Shown here piece after piece: positions 39,649 to 47,589 of a stretch of DNA of 64,000 bases. The translations under genes were made by a program, and so were the position numbers. The notes beneath the pieces were generated by a model that was not told the DNA's origin, did no database searches, and saw only the letters and a list, made by a program, of their open reading frames with translations. This stretch comes from an uncultured Clostridia bacterium (lineage in GTDB: Bacteria > Bacillota > Clostridia > Oscillospirales > Ruminococcaceae), in contig CANQLR010000002.1 of NCBI GenBank assembly GCA_947624745.1, positions 62,001-126,000 of the forward strand, given 5' to 3'. The stretch's first letter is position 1. Every line of letters starts with the position of its first letter.

Positions 39649-40353
39649 TTACTCAACGATGGTGCCTATATTCTCGCCCATGCAGGCGCGGTAGATGTTA
39701 TCGGGGTCGTCGATGGAAAATACGATTATCGGTATCTCGTTGTCCTCGCACATAGCGGCGGCGGTCGAGTCCATGACCCCGAGGTGCTGCGCCAGAACGT
39801 CCGAGAGCTTCAGCGATTCGTATTTGACCGCGTCGTCGAACTTGTGGGGGTCCTTGTCGTAAACGCCGTCGACCATCGTGGCCTTGAGCATTACGTCCGC
39901 CTCTATCTCGGCGGCGCGAAGGCTCGAAGCGGTATCGGTCGAGAAGAACGGGCTGCCCGTTCCGCAGCCGAAGATGACTACCCTGCCCTTTTCAAGATGG
40001 CGTATCGCTCTGTTTCTGATATACGGCTCGGCGATCTGCTGCATGGAGATGGCGGTCATGACCCTGACCTCGACGTTCATCGCCTCGAGCGCGTCGGCGA
40101 CGGCAAGAGCGTTCATCGCGGTCGCGAGCATGCCGATGTGGTCGGCTCTCGTGCGGTCCATTTTTCCGGACGAGCGGCCTCTCCAGAAGTTTCCTCCGCC
40201 GACGACGATCCCTATCTCGACCCCGGCGTCGTAGCATTTTTTGATGCCCCGGCAGATGTTCTCTATTTCGTCAAAATCAAGTCCCGAGCCCTTTTTGCCG
40301 GCAAGGGATTCTCCGCTGAGCTTTAAAAGCACGCGCTTATAGGCAGGTTTCAT
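39649..40353 (-). CDS. pyrH: UMP kinase
   Basis: Phosphorylates UMP to UDP; amino-acid kinase fold. The 234-aa product has [59 protein letters not shown] and [20 protein letters not shown]. Starts with a GGAGG-preceded ATG. First gene of the pyrH-to-polC operon, about 60 nt after its promoter. Confidence 0.97.
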   Translation of the reverse strand: MKPAYKRVLLKLSGESLAGKKGSGLDFDEIENICRGIKKCYDAGVEIGIVVGGGNFWRGRSSGKMDRTRADHIGMLATAMNALAVADALEAMNVEVRVMTAISMQQIAEPYIRNRAIRHLEKGRVVIFGCGTGSPFFSTDTASSLRAAEIEADVMLKATMVDGVYDKDPHKFDDAVKYESLKLSDVLAQHLGVMDSTAAAMCEDNEIPIIVFSIDDPDNIYRACMGENIGTIVE

Positions 40354-40411
40354 AAGCTTCCTCCGTAATTTTTTACATATTTTGGCGAGGTATACATCTC
40401 CCTCTTATACT

Positions 40412-40440
40412 ATTCTACACTAATCCGAGCCAAAAGTAAA
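40412..40440 (-). promoter_or_regulatory. Promoter for the pyrH-frr-uppS-cdsA-dxr-rseP-ispG-polC operon
   Basis: Minus-strand TTTACT and TAGAAT with a 17-nt spacer; a second possible -10 (TATAAG) lies just downstream. Confidence 0.6.
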
Positions 40441-40475
40441 GACAAATTTTAAATTTTTGGACAAAATTTTTATAG

Positions 40476-40500
40476 AAAAAAAGAGGGAGCGGCGCTCCCC
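40476..40500 (-). terminator. Intrinsic terminator after gpsA
   Basis: Minus-strand GGGAGC-gcc-GCTCCC-type hairpin followed by CTTTTTTT, 12 nt past the gpsA stop. Ends the der-plsY-gpsA transcript. Confidence 0.85.
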
Positions 40501-40512
40501 CGAAAATACAGC

Positions 40513-41508
40513 TTATTCCATGCCGATGGGCCGGCTCATCAGGTCGTTTATGCCCTGCCTTACAGGCTGACCCTCGAAGAGTATCTCGTTCAGCTCCTCG
40601 GTGATAGGCATTTCGACCCCGAGCTTTTTTGCGAGCTTTCTTGTCACCCTCGCGCAGCCGTAGCCCTCGACGGTTCCGGTGCGGCGGACGGCTTCCTCCG
40701 GCTCGACCCCCTGACCGATGAGCATTCCCGCGCGGTAATTGCGCGAGTGAAGGCTCGTGCAGGTCACGACAAGGTCGCCGAGCCCGGCAAGACCCGAGAA
40801 TGTCTCCCGCTTTCCTCCGAGAGCGACCCCGAGGCGGGTTATCTCGCTTAAGCCCCTTGTTATCAGCGCGGCCTTAGAGTTGTCCCCGAGGCCGAGGCCG
40901 TCGAGCACCCCGCAGCAGAGCGCGATGACGTTTTTGACCGCACCGCCTATCTCGCAGCCGATGACGTCGCTGTTGACGTAGAGCCGCAGGACGTTGTCCG
41001 AAAAGGCCTTCTGGACAAATTCGGCGGCGGAAATATCGGATGAGGCGACCGCCACCGCCGTCGGGATATCCCGACCAAGCTCCTCGGCGTGTGAGGGGCC
41101 CGACATGACGACTATCCTGTTTTCGGGGTAAACCTCGCCGATGATCTCGCTCATACGCTTCAGGGTGACGTCCTCAAGCCCCTTGGCAGTGCTTAATAGA
41201 ACCGAGGTCTTGTCCATATAAGGCTTTGCCTGCTCGCAGACGCTGCGAACATATGGCGAGGGTATTCCTATCATGACTATATCCGCGCCGGAAACGCAGG
41301 AGATGTCGGTAGTCAGCTTCACCGAGCGGGGTATCATCACCCCCGGGAGCTTCGCCTTAAGCTCGCCGGTGCGCTTTATGGCCTCGATCTCGTCCGAAAA
41401 CGCGCTCCAGACCGTGACCTCGTGCCCGAGGCGGGAGGAGGTGCAGGCAAGCGCGAGCCCCCAGCCTCCCGAGCCTAAAATCGTTATTTTCAATGGTCTC
41501 TCGCTCAT
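40513..41508 (-). CDS. gpsA: Glycerol-3-phosphate dehydrogenase [NAD(P)+]
   Basis: Makes sn-glycerol-3-phosphate from DHAP for phospholipid synthesis. The 331-aa product has the Rossmann GSGGWGLALACTSSRLGHEVTVW, VLLSTAKGLED, VMSGPSHAEELG, GCEIGGAVKNVIALCCGV (catalytic Lys) and GLAGLGDLVVTCTSLHSRNYRAG. Overlaps plsY by 4 nt. It provides the acceptor that PlsY acylates. Confidence 0.97.
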   Translation of the reverse strand: MSERPLKITILGSGGWGLALACTSSRLGHEVTVWSAFSDEIEAIKRTGELKAKLPGVMIPRSVKLTTDISCVSGADIVMIGIPSPYVRSVCEQAKPYMDKTSVLLSTAKGLEDVTLKRMSEIIGEVYPENRIVVMSGPSHAEELGRDIPTAVAVASSDISAAEFVQKAFSDNVLRLYVNSDVIGCEIGGAVKNVIALCCGVLDGLGLGDNSKAALITRGLSEITRLGVALGGKRETFSGLAGLGDLVVTCTSLHSRNYRAGMLIGQGVEPEEAVRRTGTVEGYGCARVTRKLAKKLGVEMPITEELNEILFEGQPVRQGINDLMSRPIGME

Positions 41509-42194
41509 TCGTCCTCACCTTTCTTATGCAGATAGAATTTTTTCTCCTCGCCCGAAAACAGGTGCCGTATATTCGGCAGGTGCCTGAAATAGCAGAGGAA
41601 GAACATGGGAAGTATTATAACGCCGTGGAGCCAGATGTTTTGATAATCTGCCGAGAAGCAGGCGTTCGCAAGATACTGCCAAGCCATCGTGAAGATCGGG
41701 TATCCCACGCAGGCGGCGAGCGAGCCTACCGATATGTAGCCTGTCGAGGCGACGAGTATCACGAACATTACAAGCTCCATAAGAAACACCGCGGGGTCCG
41801 AAAGAAGCATACAGATCGCCGCAAGAAGTATCCCCTTTCCGCCCTTGAAGCCGTAAAACACAGGGTAGCAGTGCCCTATGACCGCAAAGAGGGTCGATAT
41901 AAGGCAGACAGAAAATCGGTCAAGCGTCAGCCCGCCGAGGCTCGGCAGGTTTATCAGCGAATAAACGAGCCTTGTGCCGAAGATGACTGTAACGCCCTTA
42001 AGAAGGTCCATTACTATTGTGCAGACGGCGCTCGGTATCCCGAAGCAGCGGTAGACGTTTGTGAGTCCCGCGTTGAAGCTTCCGTATTTTCGGATATCGC
42101 GGTGCTTTATGAGATATGTAGCTATAATCGCGGAGTTAAGGCTTCCGACGATATAGCAAAGGGCGAATGTTGCGGTCAATATCAAATACTTCAT
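41505..42194 (-). CDS. plsY: Glycerol-3-phosphate acyltransferase PlsY
   Basis: Membrane acyltransferase that uses acyl-phosphate to acylate glycerol-3-phosphate. The 229-aa product has CYIVGSLNSAIIATYLIKHRDIRKYGSFNAGLTNVYR, GHCYPVFYGFKGGKGI and the five-helix pattern. The family motif usually reads GSGNxGATN; here it is GSFNAGLTN, slightly divergent. The ATG at 42194 follows GAGAGGG; the longer frame to 42296 is inside der. The der-plsY-gpsA order is conserved. Confidence 0.93.
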   Translation of the reverse strand: MKYLILTATFALCYIVGSLNSAIIATYLIKHRDIRKYGSFNAGLTNVYRCFGIPSAVCTIVMDLLKGVTVIFGTRLVYSLINLPSLGGLTLDRFSVCLISTLFAVIGHCYPVFYGFKGGKGILLAAICMLLSDPAVFLMELVMFVILVASTGYISVGSLAACVGYPIFTMAWQYLANACFSADYQNIWLHGVIILPMFFLCYFRHLPNIRHLFSGEEKKFYLHKKGEDE

Positions 42195-42219
42195 AGCTAA
42201 GACCCTCTCAGGTGCCGTG

Positions 42220-43551
42220 TTATTTTGTGTCGGTGCTGTCCCTCTCCCGGACGATGAACCGAACGGGAGTGCCCTCGAGACCGCCGAAAACCTCACGTAT
42301 GCGGTTTTCGAGGTATCTCTTATAGGAGAAGTGGAACAGGTCGGCGGAGTTTACAAAGGTGACAAAGGTCGGCGGCTTCGAGCTTGCCTGAGTCATGTAA
42401 TATATCTTCAGCCTCTTGCCCTTGTCGGAGGGCGGCTGGACCCTCTCGGTGGCGTAGGAAAGTATCTCGTTGAGCCTGCCTGTGGATATCCTCACCGAGT
42501 TGTTTTCAAAGGCGAGCTTTATCAGCTCGAAAAGCTTCGGGAGCCTCTGCCCCGTCTTTGCCGAGATGAACACCGACGGCACATAGTCCATGAAGCCGAG
42601 CTCCTTTTTGAGCTTTTCGGTGAACTCCTTCATAGTGTCGCTGTCCTTTTCGACGGCGTCCCACTTGTTTACCGCGACTACGCAGGCCTTGCCCTGCTCG
42701 TGAGCGTATCCCGCGACCTTCGAGTCCTGCTCGGTGAAGCCCTGAGTGGCGTCGATGACAATTACGGCGACGTCGGCGCGGTCCACCGCCATATAGGAGC
42801 GCAGAACGCTGTAGTGCTCGATGTTTTCATACACCTTCGACTTTCTTCTTATGCCGGCGGTATCTATAAAGGTGAAGCGGCCGTGCTCGTTCTCGACGAG
42901 GGTATCGGTGCTGTCGCGGGTGGTGCCGGCGATGTCGGTGACTATCGCGCGCTCCTCGCCCGAAACGGCGTTTATGAGGGACGATTTTCCGACGTTCGGC
43001 TTTCCAATAACGGCAACCTTTATGGTGTCGTCGTCCTCCGCAGTTTCGTCAGCGGGGGGAAGCTCGCTCACAACTCGGTCCAAAAGATCTCCCGTGCCGT
43101 AGCCGTGGACCGAGCTGAGCTCGACCGGGTCGCCGAGGCCGAGGTTATAAAACTCGTAAAAATCGGGGTCGGTAGCGCCGACACGGTCGCACTTATTTAC
43201 GCATAAAACTATCGGCTTTCCGCACTTCTGGAGCATCTGCGCGACGTCGTAGTCGTTTGCGGTAACGCCGCAGCGAAGGTCGGTGACGAAGATTATCACG
43301 CTCGCCGAATCTATCGCCACCTGCGCCTGCCTGCGCATCTGCAAGAGTATGCGGTCGTCGGTCTTGGGTTCTATGCCGCCTGTGTCGACGAGCATGAACT
43401 CCCGCCCCGCCCATTCGCACTTCGAGTATATCCTGTCGCGGGTGACGCCCGGGGTATCGTCGACTATCGAGAGCCGCTGACCAATAAGGCGGTTGAAAAG
43501 CGTCGATTTCCCGACATTCGGCCGCCCGACTATCGCGATTATGGGTAACAT
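42220..43551 (-). CDS. der: Ribosome biogenesis GTPase Der (EngA)
   Basis: Tandem GTPase needed for 50S maturation. The 443-aa product has G1 sites IVGRPNVGKSTLFNRL (residue about 6) and VIGKPNVGKSSLINAV (about 182), DTPGVTRD and AGTTRDSTDT, NKCD and NKWD, and a C-terminal KH-like domain (PSDKGKRLKIYYMTQ). AAGGAGG precedes the ATG. It starts just past the rpmF terminator. Confidence 0.97.
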   Translation of the reverse strand: MLPIIAIVGRPNVGKSTLFNRLIGQRLSIVDDTPGVTRDRIYSKCEWAGREFMLVDTGGIEPKTDDRILLQMRRQAQVAIDSASVIIFVTDLRCGVTANDYDVAQMLQKCGKPIVLCVNKCDRVGATDPDFYEFYNLGLGDPVELSSVHGYGTGDLLDRVVSELPPADETAEDDDTIKVAVIGKPNVGKSSLINAVSGEERAIVTDIAGTTRDSTDTLVENEHGRFTFIDTAGIRRKSKVYENIEHYSVLRSYMAVDRADVAVIVIDATQGFTEQDSKVAGYAHEQGKACVVAVNKWDAVEKDSDTMKEFTEKLKKELGFMDYVPSVFISAKTGQRLPKLFELIKLAFENNSVRISTGRLNEILSYATERVQPPSDKGKRLKIYYMTQASSKPPTFVTFVNSADLFHFSYKRYLENRIREVFGGLEGTPVRFIVRERDSTDTK

Positions 43552-43574
43552 GGTATCCTCCTTATAAGACGCTC

Positions 43575-43612
43575 AAAAAAACAGGGGAAGGATCCCGCTC
43601 CTTCCCTTGTTT
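43575..43612 (-). terminator. Intrinsic terminator after rpmF
   Basis: Minus-strand AACAAGGGAAGG...CCTTCCCCTGTTTTTTT hairpin with a T run, immediately after rpmF. Confidence 0.85.
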
Positions 43613-43619
43613 AAGAAGT

Positions 43620-43802
43620 TCAAGCTTCTTTGTGAATAACCTCTTTGCCCTTATAGTATCCGCAGTTGGAGCACACTTTATGAGGAGAAGTAAGCGCGCC
43701 GCAGTTGGAGCATCTCGAAAGCGCGGGGGCTTCGAGCTTCCAGACGGCCGAACGTCTCTTGTCTCTTCTTGCTTTTGATACCTTTCTCTTCGGTACTGCC
43801 AT
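43620..43802 (-). CDS. rpmF: 50S ribosomal protein L32
   Basis: A 60-aa L32 starting MAVPKRKVSKARRDKRRS with two CxxC pairs (CSNCGAL, CSNCGYY), the zinc-binding C+ form. GGAGGTGCTGAA precedes the ATG. It follows the DUF177 gene, the near-universal yceD-rpmF arrangement, and is followed by a terminator. Confidence 0.97.
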   Translation of the reverse strand: MAVPKRKVSKARRDKRRSAVWKLEAPALSRCSNCGALTSPHKVCSNCGYYKGKEVIHKEA

Positions 43803-43820
43803 TTCAGCACCTCCTGTCTA

Positions 43821-44279
43821 TTATTCTTCTTTATTGCATCCGCAGTCTCCGTCGTTTAAATCCTTGCCGCAGACGGGGCACAGCCCCTTGCAATCCTCGC
43901 GGCAGAGGATCTTCGTCGGAAGAGCTATCAGCAGATCGGAAACGGCAAGCTCACTCATGTCAAGATCTCCGTCCTCGCATAAAACGTCGTCCTCTCCGGT
44001 TAAGGAGGCTTCGTCTCTCACTATGATGTGCGAAGCGGTTATCTTATAATCCTTTGTAAACTCGCGCAGACATCTGTCGCAGACGTGGAGCACCTTCGCC
44101 TCAAGGGTATAGTCGAGTGTAACCATTCCCGCAAGGTTTTTAACGCTTCCGTCGAGCGATAACGGCGCGGCAAATTCACAGCTTGTCCCGAGGTCTCCCA
44201 ATTCCTCCAAGGAGACCGACGAGTGAATGTCCAAACGGTCTTCCGGCCTTTCAAACAGCCTTCTTAGCTGTAAAATCAC
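43821..44279 (-). CDS. DUF177/YceD-family protein
   Basis: A 152-aa protein of the YceD (DUF177) family, linked to 23S rRNA accumulation. It has HVCDRCLREFTKDY and the C-terminal CREDCKGLCPVCGKDLNDGDCGCNKEE, typical of Firmicutes members. The start is GTG at 44279 after GAGGTGAGGAC. Its neighbour rpmF is the usual partner. Confidence 0.92.
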   Translation of the reverse strand: MILQLRRLFERPEDRLDIHSSVSLEELGDLGTSCEFAAPLSLDGSVKNLAGMVTLDYTLEAKVLHVCDRCLREFTKDYKITASHIIVRDEASLTGEDDVLCEDGDLDMSELAVSDLLIALPTKILCREDCKGLCPVCGKDLNDGDCGCNKEE

Positions 44280-44304
44280 GTCCTCACCTCAAATATCATC
44301 CTAT

Positions 44305-44333
44305 ATTATAGCGTTTCGCCGGGAATTTGTCAA
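44305..44333 (-). promoter_or_regulatory. Consensus promoter for DUF177-rpmF
   Basis: Minus-strand TTGACA and TATAAT with exactly 17 nt between them, about 25 nt before the GTG start. Confidence 0.88.
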
Positions 44334-44349
44334 GAACTTTTTTAATTTT

Positions 44350-44757
44350 TTATTCTGCGGCATATTTCAGTACGGTCTCGGGAAGATTTTCCGAATCCTC
44401 GGAGACGGTGAACACTACCTCTATCTCGGAGGTTATCTTTTCGACCGCGTCGAAGAACCTGCCGAGCGCTTCGTAATCCCTGCCGCCGATCTTGAGTATG
44501 CCGTCGACAAAGACCTCGGAAATGTCGTAGTTGCCGGCAATCATGCCGCTGATAAAGCCGTAGAGCTTGTCATAGCTGTCGATCGAATAGCTGTCGACGT
44601 CGACAAGACGGACGCTGTAGGGGATATCATAGGTGAGCTGCATAGCCTTTTCGATGCACACAACGTTGCCCTTGGTGCTCTGTGCGGCGTCCTTGATGAG
44701 GTTGATGAGGACCTTGGTCTTGCCGGAACCTCTTTTTCCTGTGATCAGTTTAATCAT
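44350..44757 (-). CDS. Small P-loop NTPase-like protein
   Basis: A 135-aa protein with Walker A LITGKRGSGKTKVLINL at residues 4-20 and a Walker B-like EVFVDGILKIGG near residue 84. It is too short for a full motor or kinase domain but the P-loop is intact. Similar small proteins occur in many Clostridia without a known function. ACGGAG precedes the ATG. It follows pgi by about 80 nt and is probably co-transcribed. Confidence 0.75.
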   Translation of the reverse strand: MIKLITGKRGSGKTKVLINLIKDAAQSTKGNVVCIEKAMQLTYDIPYSVRLVDVDSYSIDSYDKLYGFISGMIAGNYDISEVFVDGILKIGGRDYEALGRFFDAVEKITSEIEVVFTVSEDSENLPETVLKYAAE

Positions 44758-44837
44758 GCTTTACTCCGTTTCCGTCCCTTTCGGGACTTGTGTTTTTTTA
44801 TCCTTAACGGCGCGCGGCCGTTGGAGCCGTTTTCGGC

Positions 44838-46172
44838 TTATTTGCCGAGCTTCGCCTCGAGCTCTGCCTTCTGTCCCTCATAGCCGGGCTTGCCCAAAAG
44901 CGCGAACATGTTCTTCTTGTAGCTCTCTACGCCGGGCTGGTTGAACGGGTTGACCCCGAGCATATAGCCGGAAAGCGCGCAGGCCTTCTCGAAGAAATAT
45001 ACCATCTCGCCGAAGTTGAACTCGTCGAGCTTTTCGACCTCTATAATAAGGTTGGGTACTCCGCCCTCGGTGTGGGCGAGGACCGTGCCCTCCATGGCCT
45101 TGCGGTTGACGACCGACATATTCTGGTTGGTTAAGAAGTTGAGCCCGTCGAGGTTTTCGGGGTCGGACTCGAGATAGAAGTCCTTCTTCGGGGTCTTGAT
45201 GTCGACCACCGTCTCGAACATTATGCGGGAGCCGTCCTGGACGAACTGTCCCAAGGAGTGAAGGTCGGTCGAGAAGGTCGCGCTCGAGGGGTAGATGCCC
45301 TTCTGATCCTTGCCTTCGGATTCGCCGTAGAGCTGCTTGAACCACTCTGCCATCATGTTGAAGCAGGGCTCGTAGCTGACGAGCATTTCAACGCTCTTGC
45401 CCTTGCGGTAGAGAATGTTTCTCATCGCGGCGTACTTCTCGCAGTCGTTCATATCGTCGTTCATATAGGCTTCCCTCGCGCTCGCGGCGCCCGCCATCAT
45501 GGCGTCGATGTCGCAGCCGGCGGCAGCAATCGGCAGAAGTCCCACGGCGGTAAGGACGGAATATCTTCCTCCGACGTCGTCGGGGACAACGAAGGTCTCG
45601 TACCCTTCGGCGTCCGAAAGCTCCTTAAGGGTGCCCTTGGCCTTGTCGGTGGTGGCAAAGATCCTGGTCTTGGCGCCCTCCTTGCCGTATTTGTCTTCAA
45701 GGAGCTTCTTGAAGATCCTGAAAGCAAGAGCCGGCTCGGTGGTGGTGCCGGATTTCGAGATGACGTTCACGCAGACGTCCTTACCCTCGCAGATCGAGAG
45801 AATCTCGTTTAAGTAGGTGGGGCTGATGGAGTTGCCGACGAAGTAGATGTCGGGAGTGTCCTTTTTAAGGGCGTTGTAGTTGTTGCTCTTAAGGGCCTCG
45901 ATAGCGGCGCGCGCTCCGAGATACGATCCGCCGATACCAATCACGACCAGAACGTCGCAGGTCTTTTTGATCCTCTCGGCGGCGGCTTTAATGCGGGCGA
46001 ATTCCTCCTTGTCGTAGTCGACGGGAAGGTCGACCCAGCCGAGGAAGTCGTTGCCGGGGCCGTTGCGCTTTTTAAGAGTTTCGTAGGCGCAGGAAAGCTG
46101 CGCGCGGCAGACTTCGAGCTCGTGAGGAGCAACAAATTTGTCGCAGTACTTTGTTATAAGCTTAATGCTCAT
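44838..46172 (-). CDS. pgi: Glucose-6-phosphate isomerase
   Basis: Interconverts glucose-6-phosphate and fructose-6-phosphate in glycolysis. The 444-aa product is of the shorter Firmicutes type: [39 protein letters not shown] (phosphate site), [16 protein letters not shown] and the catalytic-region [10 protein letters not shown]. It has its own promoter. Confidence 0.97.
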   Translation of the reverse strand: MSIKLITKYCDKFVAPHELEVCRAQLSCAYETLKKRNGPGNDFLGWVDLPVDYDKEEFARIKAAAERIKKTCDVLVVIGIGGSYLGARAAIEALKSNNYNALKKDTPDIYFVGNSISPTYLNEILSICEGKDVCVNVISKSGTTTEPALAFRIFKKLLEDKYGKEGAKTRIFATTDKAKGTLKELSDAEGYETFVVPDDVGGRYSVLTAVGLLPIAAAGCDIDAMMAGAASAREAYMNDDMNDCEKYAAMRNILYRKGKSVEMLVSYEPCFNMMAEWFKQLYGESEGKDQKGIYPSSATFSTDLHSLGQFVQDGSRIMFETVVDIKTPKKDFYLESDPENLDGLNFLTNQNMSVVNRKAMEGTVLAHTEGGVPNLIIEVEKLDEFNFGEMVYFFEKACALSGYMLGVNPFNQPGVESYKKNMFALLGKPGYEGQKAELEAKLGK

Positions 46173-46208
46173 CTGAAAATCCCTCTTTCGTGTTTTATGG
46201 TTATATCT

Positions 46209-46237
46209 ATTGTATCACGAAACAAATAATTTTGCAA
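46209..46237 (-). promoter_or_regulatory. Promoter for pgi
   Basis: Minus-strand TTGCAA and TACAAT separated by 17 nt, about 37 nt before the pgi start. Confidence 0.7.
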
Positions 46238-46277
46238 GGAATTTTTATGAAAAAATAGTGACATTTCAAAAAAATTT

Positions 46278-47402
46278 TCAGATGTCCCCCAAAAAGGCGA
46301 AAATTCTTTTTAAAGCGATGAAAAAATTTATCCGCTTAACGCTTTGCTTCGCTGTGATCCTTAAGGAGCATATCTCCTCGCCGTCTATGCGGTAAATAAG
46401 CCTTCCGACCTCCTGCCCCGCCTCCACGGGGGCTTCTATATCATCAAAATATACCGTCTCGGAGGTCAGTTTATCCTGCTGCGACTTTCTTATGATGAAG
46501 CCGCTGCGGTCGGCGATCTCGGTGTCGGCAAAGGAAAGCTCCCCTCCCGAGATCTTCACCGGCTCGGAAAAAAGCTCCGAGGGGCCCGGCTTATATAAAG
46601 TATAGGCCGAAAAGCCCGCGTTCAGCTTTTCCTTTGCCTTGGTAAATCGGCCGAACTCGTCCTCCTCGCCGAAGAGAACACAGACCATTTTGAGGTCTCC
46701 CCTCTCGGCGGTCGCGATAACGCAGTATCCGAGGGCCTCGGTGTAATAAGCTTTCATGCCGGTTATGCCGCTGTAGGTCAGTATCAGGCGGTTCTGCGAG
46801 GCGACCTCGGTCCTTCCGCTGCGGACAGCGTCGACCCACGTCGTGAAGTAGGGGGTGAGAATATTGTCGTAGGCAAGCAGCGCGGAGGCGAGTATAGCGC
46901 AGTCGGAGGCGGTGGTGACGCTCTCGGGGGAAAGGCCTGTGCAGTCGGCGTACTTGGTGCCGGACATGCCGAGATCGAGCGCCTTTTTGTTCATGAGAGC
47001 GACGAAGTCGGGCTCCGATCCTCCCACGGCTTCGGCAAGGGCGGTGCATGCATCGTTGGCGTTGCCGACGGTTATAGCTTTGATAAGGTCGGTGATGGGC
47101 ACCTCCTCCCCCGCAGATAGCCATATCTGCGGCGAGGGCATGGAGTTGGCGTGGGCGGAGACCTTGACTGTGCCGTCCATTGAAAGTCCTCCCGAGGATA
47201 TTTTTTCCATGGCAAGGAGCAGGGTCATCAGCTTGGCGGAGTGGTGCGCGGGAACGACCGCGTTTCCGTTTTCGGCGTATAAAAGGGTTGAGGTCCTGCC
47301 CTCCATCAGAACATATGACTTCGCGGGCTCGGCGCGAACGGTAAGGCGGAGTGGGTATAAAAATATCGAAAGCGCAAGGGCGGCAAAAAGAATGCGTTTC
47401 AT
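46278..47402 (-). CDS. DacF-like D,D-carboxypeptidase homologue with degraded active site
   Basis: A 374-aa exported protein with signal peptide MKRILFAALALSIFLYPLRL...VRA, a peptidase S11 domain (about 28-260) and the C-terminal PBP5-type beta domain (about 270-360). Active members need SxxK, SxN and KTG. Here the first motif aligns as HSAK (His54 where Ser is expected, Lys57 kept), the second as NAN (114-116) and the third as KAY (217-219). All are clean codons in an intact frame. It probably binds or senses peptidoglycan rather than cleaving it; inference. ATG 47402 follows AAAGGAG. It is divergent from lon. Confidence 0.88.
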   Translation of the reverse strand: MKRILFAALALSIFLYPLRLTVRAEPAKSYVLMEGRTSTLLYAENGNAVVPAHHSAKLMTLLLAMEKISSGGLSMDGTVKVSAHANSMPSPQIWLSAGEEVPITDLIKAITVGNANDACTALAEAVGGSEPDFVALMNKKALDLGMSGTKYADCTGLSPESVTTASDCAILASALLAYDNILTPYFTTWVDAVRSGRTEVASQNRLILTYSGITGMKAYYTEALGYCVIATAERGDLKMVCVLFGEEDEFGRFTKAKEKLNAGFSAYTLYKPGPSELFSEPVKISGGELSFADTEIADRSGFIIRKSQQDKLTSETVYFDDIEAPVEAGQEVGRLIYRIDGEEICSLRITAKQSVKRINFFIALKRIFAFLGDI

Positions 47403-47508
47403 GTTTTCTCCTTTCAAAATTCGGGTTTTTACAGTCTATGAGGCGGCGGGGCGAAATTATCACCAAACGGCGACGGGACTTCGGGGGGATTATCCATAAT
47501 TTTAGCTA

Positions 47509-47537
47509 TTGCAAAACGGCGGGGTTTCTGCTATAAT
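47509..47537 (+). promoter_or_regulatory. Promoter for lon-engB
   Basis: TTGCAA and TATAAT with 17-nt spacing, about 50 nt before lon. No CIRCE or CtsR-like operator is evident near it. Confidence 0.75.
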
Positions 47538-47589
47538 ATAAAAACAAACCATGCGGCAATAACGAAATTATTATAAAATGAGGTATATT

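Noticed and set aside
43562-43810. 82-codon minus-strand frame overlapping rpmF
   Set aside because: A different frame of the same strand across L32 and its terminator; rpmF is unambiguous.
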